From Sphingobacterium sp. (lineage in GTDB: Bacteria > Bacteroidota > Bacteroidia > Sphingobacteriales > Sphingobacteriaceae), in NCBI GenBank assembly GCA_031286695.1, contig JAITTY010000005.1:992001-1056000 (forward strand): a stretch of 64,000 nt of DNA. The letters are read 5' to 3'. How positions within the stretch are numbered: the first letter of the stretch is position 1; every line of letters begins with the position of its first letter. The translations under genes were made by a program, and so were the position numbers. Of the stretch, positions 54,602 to 62,826 are shown piece after piece. A model generated the notes under the pieces. That model saw nothing but the letters and a program-made list of their open reading frames with translations. It searched no databases and was not told the DNA's origin.

Positions 54602-56493
54602 AAATCTTATTCGTCAACTTACTCCTACTTCCGATCCTCGCAATTGGGCAAGATAATTACGACGTCGCCAATATCCCGAGTGCATTAAAGAGCCGGGCAG
54701 TAGCAACTGTGCGCAATGATAAAACTGTGGTAGAAATGAAATCTCCTGAACAAGTGATCACAACAGTAACTTGTGCCGTTACTGTTTATAATAAAAATGG
54801 AGATCGCTATGCTTCCCTCCCTGTCTATTATAATAAATCCAGTGAAATCAAAAATCTAAAGGGAGCGATTTATAATGAGATGGGGATATTGCAAAAGAAA
54901 ATTGCAACGAAAGATTTCAAAGATATAAGCGCTGTCGACAACAGTACGATGTTTGCCGATTCACGGGTAAAATTATATGTCCCCGACTACCACAGCTATC
55001 CTTATACGGTGGAATACCAGTACGAAGTGAAAAACAAACAAAATTTGATCATTCCATCCTGGACCCCTGAGGTATCGAACAATGTTTCTGTGGAAAAAAG
55101 TAGTTTTCAGTTTATTGCTCCAGTTGGCACTGAATGTCGAATTGAAACAAAGAATTATAAAGGTAGCGTCAAAGAAGAGAAAAATGAGAAAACCGAAAGC
55201 AAAACTTGGAATGTGGAACAGATTGCGGCAAGAAAGGATGAATCCTATAGCCCCAACCCAGTTCTAAAAAGAACAAACGTGCTCATCGTTCCCAAAAATT
55301 TTATTTACTATGGTAAGGAGGGGAATTTCTCTGATTGGAAAGAGTTTGGCAATTGGGTATCCAATAGCTTGTTGAATAAAAAAGAAGATCTGACAGAAGC
55401 TTCAAAACAGAAATTTATTGCTTTAACAAAAAATGCAAGTTCTGATAAAGATAAAGCGAAGATTCTATACGATTACTTACAAAAAAACACACGCTATATC
55501 AGTATCCAAATTGGGATTGGCGGCTTAGAACCGTTTCCTGCTTCAGAAGTGGACCGTCTGGGCTATGGCGACTGTAAAGCACTTGCAAACTACATGCGAA
55601 GTATGCTATCAGCGGTCAACATCCCTTCATATTATTGCATCGTCGAAGCCGGCAGGCGCAAAGAAAGTTTTCACAAAACATTTGCAAATGCCCAGGATGG
55701 AAATCACGTCATTTTATGTATTCCATTCAAAAATGATACAACCTGGCTGGAATGCACGAGCCAAAACCTTCCCTTTGGTTTTCTGAGCGATTTTACGGAC
55801 GATAGAGATGTCGTTGCCTGTACCGAAAATGGCGGTGTGATCATGCATACACCAAAATACCTTAACTCCACCAATCTTCAGCTTCGCTATGCTGACCTAA
55901 AACTTTCGGAAGACGGAAGCATCCAAGGTACCTTAAACACCAAGTTCTACGGAACCCAATATGAGAATCATATGGACGTGCTTTTAGCCAGCAATAATGA
56001 TAAGAATAAGCTTCTCACGGAATACTATAATATAGACAATATCAACTTCAATCAGGTAAACTATATTGAACATAAGGAGGAAAATCCATTTATTGAGGAG
56101 AACCTAAATATTTTTATTAAAAACTATGCTGTGAAAAATGGAAATAAACTTTTGATCCAACCTAATTTATTCAATACACATTCCAATATTGCAGAAAGTA
56201 GAAATCGAACCGAAGATATTTTCATTGAAAGAGGCTACGCCGATGTCGATAGCATTAGCATTACCCTTCCGGAAAATATACTCAAAAACATAACTCCTGA
56301 GAAGAAAATTATTGAGAAACCCTTTGGAAAGTATGAATTTAGGTCAGAAATAAAGGACAATAAACTATTCACCTACAGAAAATTGGAGCTTTTTGAAGGC
56401 AGCTATCCCGCTAATGATTATGAAGACTTTTTCCAATTTCATAATGACGTAAGTAATTGCGACAAAGGGCGCTTTAATCTCAGCTTTCTCTAA
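54598..56493 (+). CDS. Exported DUF3857/transglutaminase-core protein
   Basis: A 631-residue protein with signal peptide (MKILFVNLLLLPILAIGQ). The DUF3857 part is residues about 55-200 (PYTVEYQYEVKNKQNLIIPS). The transglutaminase core keeps Cys in RLGYGDCKALANYMRSML, His in GNHVILCIPF, and an acidic residue in TTWLECTSQ, matching the Cys-His-Asp/Glu triad. Such proteins may crosslink or cleave proteins in the periplasm; none of this subgroup has a proven substrate. Pairs with the Cys-less protein just upstream. Confidence 0.82.
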   Translation: MKILFVNLLLLPILAIGQDNYDVANIPSALKSRAVATVRNDKTVVEMKSPEQVITTVTCAVTVYNKNGDRYASLPVYYNKSSEIKNLKGAIYNEMGILQKKIATKDFKDISAVDNSTMFADSRVKLYVPDYHSYPYTVEYQYEVKNKQNLIIPSWTPEVSNNVSVEKSSFQFIAPVGTECRIETKNYKGSVKEEKNEKTESKTWNVEQIAARKDESYSPNPVLKRTNVLIVPKNFIYYGKEGNFSDWKEFGNWVSNSLLNKKEDLTEASKQKFIALTKNASSDKDKAKILYDYLQKNTRYISIQIGIGGLEPFPASEVDRLGYGDCKALANYMRSMLSAVNIPSYYCIVEAGRRKESFHKTFANAQDGNHVILCIPFKNDTTWLECTSQNLPFGFLSDFTDDRDVVACTENGGVIMHTPKYLNSTNLQLRYADLKLSEDGSIQGTLNTKFYGTQYENHMDVLLASNNDKNKLLTEYYNIDNINFNQVNYIEHKEENPFIEENLNIFIKNYAVKNGNKLLIQPNLFNTHSNIAESRNRTEDIFIERGYADVDSISITLPENILKNITPEKKIIEKPFGKYEFRSEIKDNKLFTYRKLELFEGSYPANDYEDFFQFHNDVSNCDKGRFNLSFL

Positions 56494-56567
56494 CCGAAAG
56501 AAAAATATTTACCAGAATATGAATTTATAAAATCGATCAAATACGGCAATTATTGTATATTAGCTCA

Positions 56568-57233
56568 ATGACAGAATACGCAGCGATTTTTGACATGGAC
56601 GGTGTTATAAGCCACACCAACCCATTCCATGCCGAAGCTTTTAGAGCTTTTTTTAAAAACCACAATGTACAACAGGCTACAGAAGAGGAATTTGAGCAGC
56701 ATATGTATGGCAAGCATAATAGTTACATCATGCAACATTTCTTCAAGCGTCCAATATCTCCTGAGGAACTGCGAACGCTTGAATTTGAAAAAGAGCAGCT
56801 CTTTAGAGTGATTTACAAGGAGCACGTGGCACCTATTAAGGGATTAATCGAATTTTTGACTGAATTAAAAAATAAAGGTTTTAAGCTTGCTGTGGCGACA
56901 TCTGCTCCCAGGGAAAACATGGATTTAATTCTCGATGAATTAAAAATACGCCATCTTTTTTCTTCCACATTAAGCAGTGAAGATGTAAAATTACATAAGC
57001 CACATCCTGAAGTTTACCTAAAATCAGCAGAAAACCTACAAATTCCGGTTGACCGCTGTATCGTTTTTGAAGATTCTTTTTCCGGCATTACTTCGGCAAA
57101 AAATGCCGAAATGAAAGTTGTCGCCGTACTTTCAACGCATAAAAAAGAAGAATTACCAGTAAGTAATGATTATATAAATAATTATACAGAAATATCAGTT
57201 TCGAATGTAGAAGCCATTCTAAAAACACAGTAG
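56568..57233 (+). CDS. HAD-family phosphatase (beta-phosphoglucomutase-like)
   Basis: A 221-residue protein from the ATG at 56568. HAD motif 1 IFDMDGVISHTNPFH, motif 2 LAVATSAPREN, motif 3 lysine in SSEDVKLHKPHPEVY, motif 4 IVFEDSFSGITSAKNA. The helical cap between motifs 1 and 2 is that of the beta-PGM/CbbY subgroup. Likely dephosphorylates a sugar phosphate or nucleotide; the true substrate cannot be read. Stands alone with a terminator behind it. Confidence 0.88.
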   Translation: MTEYAAIFDMDGVISHTNPFHAEAFRAFFKNHNVQQATEEEFEQHMYGKHNSYIMQHFFKRPISPEELRTLEFEKEQLFRVIYKEHVAPIKGLIEFLTELKNKGFKLAVATSAPRENMDLILDELKIRHLFSSTLSSEDVKLHKPHPEVYLKSAENLQIPVDRCIVFEDSFSGITSAKNAEMKVVAVLSTHKKEELPVSNDYINNYTEISVSNVEAILKTQ

Positions 57234-57328
57234 CTAAAAATTTACTGGAGATTTGCTGAGAAAACACATATAACATGAAGCAGCTTAATCGTATCATTTA
57301 AAAATTCCTTGAGCTGCTGTTAACATAT

Positions 57329-57362
57329 AAAAAAAGAGATTCCTTTGGGAATCTCTTTTTTT
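57329..57362. terminator. Bidirectional terminator
   Basis: GAGATTCC/GGAATCTC with loop TTTG, extended by A7 and T7 flanks. It lies between the HAD gene and the convergent NtrC-type gene. Confidence 0.88.
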
Positions 57363-57430
57363 ACGCTCATATTGTCCGATTTGGACTAAATTTTCAATTG
57401 CTGCCGCTTGACTACAATTTTATTCAGTTA

Positions 57431-58822
57431 TTAATCTCTTTTCAGACCAAACTTTTCTATTTTACTATAGAGGTGACTACGTTGAATATCAAGGTCATCG
57501 GCCGTTTTCGAGACGTTCCAGTTATTTTTTTCCAATTTATATTTAATAAACTCCTTTTCAGCATGATCTTTATAATCTTGAAACGAATCAAAGGAGTCCA
57601 TATCTAAACCGTAATTTGTAGCAACTCTTTCATGTGCTATACCGTTTACCGGCTCACGCGAAGGATTAGCAAATGCCACCACATCTTTATCCGTAATAGA
57701 TCTGTCGCTCAAAATAATTAAACGCTCAATCATATTGCGCAATTCACGAATGTTACCAGTCCAGGGAAGATGACTCAATTCTTTCATTGCCGCAGCAGTA
57801 ATCTCTTTCACGGGTATCCCATATTCCATACAGATTTCTTCACAAAAATTTGTTGAAAGCAGAGGAATATCATCTACGCGATCTATTAAAGCTGGAACAT
57901 GAATTAAGATCACCGACAAACGGTGATATAAGTCCATTCTAAAGTTACCCTCCTCAATTTCCTTCAATAGATCTTTATTGGTCGCAGCTACCACACGGAC
58001 ATTGACATCAATCTCTTTATCGCCACCCACTCTGGTGATTTTATGTTCCTGTAATGCCCTTAAAACTTTAGCTTGAGCGGATAGACTCATGTCTCCGATC
58101 TCATCCAAGAACAATGTTCCACCACTAGCTTGCTCAAATTTTCCTATACGCTGTTTAATCGCGGATGTAAAGGATCCTTTTTCATGCCCGAATAATTCAG
58201 ATTCAATTAATTCGGAAGGTATAGCCGCACAGTTCACTTCAATTAGCGGTCCCTGTGCACGATTCGATTTCTCATGCAGCCAACGTGCCACAAGCTCCTT
58301 TCCCGAACCATTTGCGCCAGTAATCAAAACACGGGCTTCTGTCGGTGCTACACGATCAATTGTCTCTTTGATACGTTTGATAGCCCCAGATTCACCCAAT
58401 ATATCTTTTGTTTTTGAACTGCTAACTTTTCGTTTGAGCACTTTAGTTTCTGTGACAAGGGAACTTTTATCCAGTGCATTCCGAACTGTGATCAATAATC
58501 TGTTTAGATCTAGCGGTTTTTCTAAAAAGTCAAATGCTCCTTTTTTCGCTGCTTCAACAGCAGTTTCAATTGTACCATGTCCAGAGATCATAATAAAGGG
58601 GATGTCTGGGCTGCTTTGATGCGCTTCCGCCAAAACTTCCATCCCATCCATCGTATTCATCTTGATATCGCAGAGAACAAGATCTATTTTTTCCTTTTTT
58701 AAAATATCTAATCCATCCCGGCCATTGTCGACATCTAAAATCGTATAATCTTCATATTCCAAGATATCACGCAACGAACTTCTGATGGCGCGCTCATCAT
58801 CAATGATTAAAATTGTACTCAT
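57431..58822 (-). CDS. NtrC-type response regulator with altered GAFTGA loop
   Basis: A 463-residue protein. Receiver with D52 (LVLCDIKMNTMDG); AAA+ domain with GANGSGKELVARWLHEK as Walker A, FGHEKGSFTSAIKQRIGKFE where other sigma-54 activators have GAFTGA, FLDEIGDMSLSAQAKVLRAL, and a C-terminal Fis-type HTH (NNWNVSKTADDLDIQRSHLY). The GSFTSA variant keeps the essential Thr but changes the flanks, so sigma-54 contact may be weakened or altered. No histidine kinase gene is adjacent, so it is an orphan within this window. The gene lies directly downstream of rnpB. Confidence 0.88.
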   Translation of the reverse strand: MSTILIIDDERAIRSSLRDILEYEDYTILDVDNGRDGLDILKKEKIDLVLCDIKMNTMDGMEVLAEAHQSSPDIPFIMISGHGTIETAVEAAKKGAFDFLEKPLDLNRLLITVRNALDKSSLVTETKVLKRKVSSSKTKDILGESGAIKRIKETIDRVAPTEARVLITGANGSGKELVARWLHEKSNRAQGPLIEVNCAAIPSELIESELFGHEKGSFTSAIKQRIGKFEQASGGTLFLDEIGDMSLSAQAKVLRALQEHKITRVGGDKEIDVNVRVVAATNKDLLKEIEEGNFRMDLYHRLSVILIHVPALIDRVDDIPLLSTNFCEEICMEYGIPVKEITAAAMKELSHLPWTGNIRELRNMIERLIILSDRSITDKDVVAFANPSREPVNGIAHERVATNYGLDMDSFDSFQDYKDHAEKEFIKYKLEKNNWNVSKTADDLDIQRSHLYSKIEKFGLKRD

Positions 58823-58892
58823 AAATCGAGAGTTATGCTATTTTTTCAATTATGGGAATCAATATAAGGTTTTTTTGGCAATTAGCGAAAAA

Positions 58893-59270
58893 GAAGCAAA
58901 CCTTGTAAGCCGGGTTCTGTAGACCACCGAAGTGGAATTTCTATCATTTATCTAGATTTGTCATCGCTGACAAACTCAATCAACCTACCCATTACGAATT
59001 CCAATAAATTGAAAGAAGACGAGCAGCCTTCGAATTTCGCAACCTATTTGGTCTTTCAACACACGAGGTTTACCGTAATATATGTCACCATACAAGACCG
59101 TAAGCTCTTACCTTACGTTTTCACCCTTACTCCGAAAAGCGGTATATTTTCTGTGGCACTTTCTGTCTACTATTTTCATAGCAGCCTTCCCGTTAGGAAG
59201 CGTGTTGCTCTATGTTGCCCGGACTTTCCTCTCCTCTCAAAAAGAGCAGCGATAGAACCAGTTTGCTTCT
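58893..59270 (-). ncRNA. rnpB: RNase P RNA (class A)
   Basis: On the minus strand the RNA begins GAAGCAAAC and ends GTTTGCTTC, closing the P1 stem. Conserved RNase P elements are easily seen: AGGAGAGGAAAGTCCGGGCA (P4/J3-4 region), AAGGGTGAAAACGTAAGGTA in the middle, and ACAGAACCCGGCTTACA near the 3' end (P4 partner and CCA-binding loop). Length about 378 nt is normal. It is the catalytic RNA that matures tRNA 5' ends. Confidence 0.95.
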
Positions 59271-59273
59271 GCG

Positions 59274-59281
59274 CAAAAGTA
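59274..59281 (-). promoter_or_regulatory. -7 element of rnpB
   Basis: On the minus strand TACTTTTG matches TAnnTTTG exactly. It stands 4-6 nt before the predicted RNA 5' end, which supports both the promoter and the rnpB boundary. Confidence 0.65.
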
Positions 59282-59417
59282 GCTATTTTACCTGAAAAAA
59301 CCCGAAATTCTTTTCAATTTCAGCCAAACGATGCAAAGACCTCAAAAATCTACGCAATTTGATTGCGTAGATCAGTTAAAGTTTTGTATTTTCAGCTTAT
59401 CCAAAGAAATCAACACT

Positions 59418-60470
59418 ATGGCTCTCAACAAACTGGCTCTTATACGGTACAAAACGATCGATCATTGCCTCCGTTTACGGCATCGCAAATGGACATTAGA
59501 AGACCTTATGGAAAAGGTTTCTGATGCACTCTACGAATTTGAAGGGATCAAAAACGGGATAAGTAAGCGAACAATACAAAGTGATCTACAGCTGATGCGT
59601 AGCAATAAGCTCGGCTACAATGCACCCATTGTTGTCCTGCATCGCAAATTCTATACTTATGAAGACCCCAGCTATAGCATCAGCAATTCACCAATTTCCA
59701 TTGGAGATATGCAGAAAATGAAAGAAGCTGTTGAAGTGCTCAAGCATATAAACGGGTTCTCTAGTTTTGATGAAATGAGCGACATTGTCGCGCGTCTTGA
59801 AAATAGTATACACAGCAAAAAAGATAATTCGCCCTCCATCATCCAACTGGAAAATAATAAACTCCTGAAAGGCCTTTCTTTTATAAATCCCCTTCATCAG
59901 GCGATCCGCGAAAAAACACCGTTACTCATCAGTTACCAATCGTTCAAAGCGACACAGAAACAGGATCTTGTTTTCTCCCCCTACCTGCTAAAGGAGTATC
60001 GTAACAGATGGTTTCTCATCGGTCACCATAAAAAAAGCGAGGGATTGATGACACTCGCCCTTGACCGGATCGACGCTTTTGAAGAAATGGGCAAAAATTC
60101 ATACAAGGAATATACGGGAATCGATTTTGAACGTTACTTTTCCGATACTATAGGTGTTACCAAAACACAAAAGGACCGCGGACATCGGGTGATATTACAG
60201 ATCAACGCTCGAAATGCACCTTATGTAGAAACTAAACCGCTGCACGCTTCTCAACAGATTTTAGATAAAAAAGAAGATGGTTCAATCTTAATTCGCATAG
60301 ATGTCGTCCTTAATTTTGAACTAGAAAGAGAAATCTTAGGATTTGGTGAATCGATTAAAGTATTATCACCGAGAAATTTACAAACAAGAATAATACGACG
60401 TTTGGAAGCCGCCAAACAGCTGTATGCAGACAATTCTGAAAACACGGGCACAAGCCCATCCTCTAGTTAA
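59418..60470 (+). CDS. WYL-domain transcriptional regulator
   Basis: A 350-residue protein from the ATG at 59418 (MALNKLALIRYKTIDHCLRL); the 29-residue extension in the longer frame is not credible. N-terminal winged HTH (about 1-80, WTLEDLMEKVSDALYEFE, ISKRTIQSDLQLMRS), then the WYL domain (about 185-260: PLLISYQSFKATQKQDLVFS, PYLLKEYRNRWFLIGHHKKS) and a WCX-type C-terminus. WYL domains sense nucleic acids or nucleotide ligands and often control defence, DNA repair or toxin genes; no such gene is adjacent here. Confidence 0.9.
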   Translation: MALNKLALIRYKTIDHCLRLRHRKWTLEDLMEKVSDALYEFEGIKNGISKRTIQSDLQLMRSNKLGYNAPIVVLHRKFYTYEDPSYSISNSPISIGDMQKMKEAVEVLKHINGFSSFDEMSDIVARLENSIHSKKDNSPSIIQLENNKLLKGLSFINPLHQAIREKTPLLISYQSFKATQKQDLVFSPYLLKEYRNRWFLIGHHKKSEGLMTLALDRIDAFEEMGKNSYKEYTGIDFERYFSDTIGVTKTQKDRGHRVILQINARNAPYVETKPLHASQQILDKKEDGSILIRIDVVLNFELEREILGFGESIKVLSPRNLQTRIIRRLEAAKQLYADNSENTGTSPSSS

Positions 60471-60539
60471 TAAAGCCAACAATTGCCGTATAACGACAAA
60501 TGACCACGTAATCAATGCGTATAAATTTAGACCAGTGGA

Positions 60540-61736
60540 CTAGATATCTTGGGCGATGGCATAAGCACTTGCCCAAGCCCACTGGAAATTATAGCCGCCA
60601 AGCCATCCGGTAATATCAACAGCCTCCCCCCCAAAATAAAGCCCCTCGATTTTTTTGGACATTAGGGTCTTAGGATGAAGTTCCCTGGTTGACACTCCAC
60701 CACGCATAACCTCCGCTTTATCATAGCCCTTGTCCCCTGCAGGCTTTACTTTGAAACGGTGAATCGTATCGACAATCAACTTTGCGTCAGCCTTACTAAG
60801 TGAGGCGATTTTGGTATCTAGAACGAGGAATTTCCCGAGGGCATCAACCAGTTTTCGGCTGAAATAATCGTTTAGCAATTGTGAAACAAGTCTTTTTCCT
60901 CCGTATTGCCGCTCTTGTTTAATCAGATTGTCCAAATTAAAATTAGGCAACAGATCAATAGTAATCTCCTGCCCCGCTCGCCAATAACTTGATATCTGAA
61001 GTATTGCGGGGCCACTCAATCCCCAGTGTGTAAAGAGAATGTTCTCTTCAAATGACATTCCGGCAACAGATACCTTTGAGAATACCGAATTTCCAGCTAA
61101 GGAACTATACCAATCGGCATCTTTTCCTGTTATGGTCAGCGGCACTAATGCAGGAGCCGTGCCGACCACCTCCAAACCAAATTTTTTGGCTAGTCGTAGC
61201 CCAAAGTCAGATGCACCGAGCTTTTGAACCGGAAGCCCGCCAGAAGCAACAATAACTTTTGGGCTATGATATTGGGATTCACCTGCTCCATTTTCTACTG
61301 TTACCACAAAACCTTCGGCATTTTTCTCAACAGATTTCACCAAGGTATTTAAAGCAATATCCTGATCCGTTTCATATAAAATTTTGGAAAACACGGCAAC
61401 GATATCTTTTGCTTTATTTGTTAGCGGAAACAGCTGACCCAAGGTCTTCTCCTGCCCCACAATGCCATAGCTTTCAAAAAACACAATAGTATCCTCCACC
61501 GTCCATTGTCTGAATACGCTATGCAAAAAATCTGGATTTTCAGAAATGAAATTTGCTGGGCCAGTACCGGTATTGGTATAATTACATCGTCCTCCGCCGG
61601 AAATCAAGATCTTTGCACCGACTTTATCATTTCGTTCCAGTACTAAAGTCTTCTTTCCAAGCAGTCCTGCCTGTGCTGCACACATCAATCCACAGGCTCC
61701 ACCTCCAATAATTATAGCATCATATATTCTACTCAC
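60540..61736 (-). CDS. NAD(P)/FAD-dependent oxidoreductase (BaiN/HI0933-like)
   Basis: A 398-residue protein with FAD-binding IYDAIIIGGGACGLMCAAQA, the family mark KILISGGGRCNYTNTG, the insertion typical of BaiN-like proteins, VIVASGGLPVQKLGASDFGL and the C-terminal GLYFGGEAVDITGWLGGYNF. BaiN reduces steroid double bonds in Clostridia, but this subfamily is widespread and mostly uncharacterised. It follows the Gfo/Idh/MocA gene by 9 bases and the argS gene further upstream, suggesting a three-gene operon. Confidence 0.88.
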   Translation of the reverse strand: MSRIYDAIIIGGGACGLMCAAQAGLLGKKTLVLERNDKVGAKILISGGGRCNYTNTGTGPANFISENPDFLHSVFRQWTVEDTIVFFESYGIVGQEKTLGQLFPLTNKAKDIVAVFSKILYETDQDIALNTLVKSVEKNAEGFVVTVENGAGESQYHSPKVIVASGGLPVQKLGASDFGLRLAKKFGLEVVGTAPALVPLTITGKDADWYSSLAGNSVFSKVSVAGMSFEENILFTHWGLSGPAILQISSYWRAGQEITIDLLPNFNLDNLIKQERQYGGKRLVSQLLNDYFSRKLVDALGKFLVLDTKIASLSKADAKLIVDTIHRFKVKPAGDKGYDKAEVMRGGVSTRELHPKTLMSKKIEGLYFGGEAVDITGWLGGYNFQWAWASAYAIAQDI

Positions 61737-61745
61737 AGCGGCGTT

Positions 61746-62822
61746 CTAATAAGCAATCAATGTATTTTCAACGGAAACAACTTTTCGTTCCAATTGACTC
61801 CGATATCCCAATTCAATGATCTTAATGACATCTCGAGCCTGTTCTGCCGATGCAATCAAATCAGCTTTTCCTAATATTGTATCCGCCACGTTCTGATAAA
61901 AATCGGGATAAGATCCTATTTCGGAAGGAATAACCTCTTCGATATCTTTACCTTCTTCCACAATATTAAGCTTACCGTAGAGACTTGGATCCTCTTGACC
62001 CCAGTTTGGATCCTCATCCGGGAATTTACCATCCCGTAATAAGGCCTCCTGTGGATCAACACCATATTTCACAAAATTTCCATTCACCCCAAAGATACGA
62101 TAACGTGGCGTAGGTTCTTTTGCAAGCATGGAGCCTTTCAGCGATACCCGCAAATTATCATAGTACAATAGGCAGTCGAAGTTGTCGATCGTCTTGGCAT
62201 GATCCCGTTGGATGGCCAAATCAGCAAAGACTGCATCTGGTTTTCCAAATAATTGCAGCGCCTGGTCGATAAGATGTGGTCCTAAATCATAAAATATACC
62301 AGAACCCGGCAAATTTTCCTCACGCCAGGCGTTAGGACGCAGGTAATTGCGGAACCGGTCGAACCGGGATTCCAGATTCACAATTCGGCCCAATCTCCCG
62401 CTTTTGATCATTTTCTCCACAGTCCGATAATCCGAGTTGAACCTTAAATTATGATAGGGTGCCAAAATCAGATTTTTCTCCTTCGCCAAAGCAATAAGTT
62501 CATCTGCCTGTTCGACACTATTGGTAAATGGTTTTTCAACAACAACATGTTTTCCTGCTTCCAGTGCACGCTTTGCAAAAGGATAATGCATTTCATTGGA
62601 CGTTGCAATCACGACCAGATCAATGGTTGTATCGTTAAAAATATCATCAGCAGACAAAGCAATTTCAGCCTGTGGGTAGCGCTGCTTTAACAAAAGTTGC
62701 TGATCAGCTTTCCGGGCTGTCACTTTGACAAGATCCAATTCTGCAATCGAACGCATGACAGGAGCATGAAAAACCTGCCCTGAAATTCCAAAACCAATAA
62801 GCCCTACGCGAATTTTCTTCAT
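61746..62822 (-). CDS. Gfo/Idh/MocA-family oxidoreductase
   Basis: A 358-residue protein from the ATG at 62822 (MKKIRVGLIGFGISGQVFHA, the usual start); an ATG at 62846 inside argS is unlikely. Rossmann domain with GLIGFGISG; IATSNEMHYPFAKRALEAGK; the catalytic EKPFTNSVEQADEL; GIFYDLGPHLIDQALQLFG in the C-terminal domain. These enzymes reduce or oxidise sugars or related polyols with NAD(P). Lies 4 bases after argS. Confidence 0.9.
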   Translation of the reverse strand: MKKIRVGLIGFGISGQVFHAPVMRSIAELDLVKVTARKADQQLLLKQRYPQAEIALSADDIFNDTTIDLVVIATSNEMHYPFAKRALEAGKHVVVEKPFTNSVEQADELIALAKEKNLILAPYHNLRFNSDYRTVEKMIKSGRLGRIVNLESRFDRFRNYLRPNAWREENLPGSGIFYDLGPHLIDQALQLFGKPDAVFADLAIQRDHAKTIDNFDCLLYYDNLRVSLKGSMLAKEPTPRYRIFGVNGNFVKYGVDPQEALLRDGKFPDEDPNWGQEDPSLYGKLNIVEEGKDIEEVIPSEIGSYPDFYQNVADTILGKADLIASAEQARDVIKIIELGYRSQLERKVVSVENTLIAY

Positions 62823-62826
62823 AACA

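Noticed and set aside
58893..59270. Plus-strand frame of 134 codons at 58958-59362
   Set aside because: It lies across rnpB, which is clearly recognised on the minus strand.
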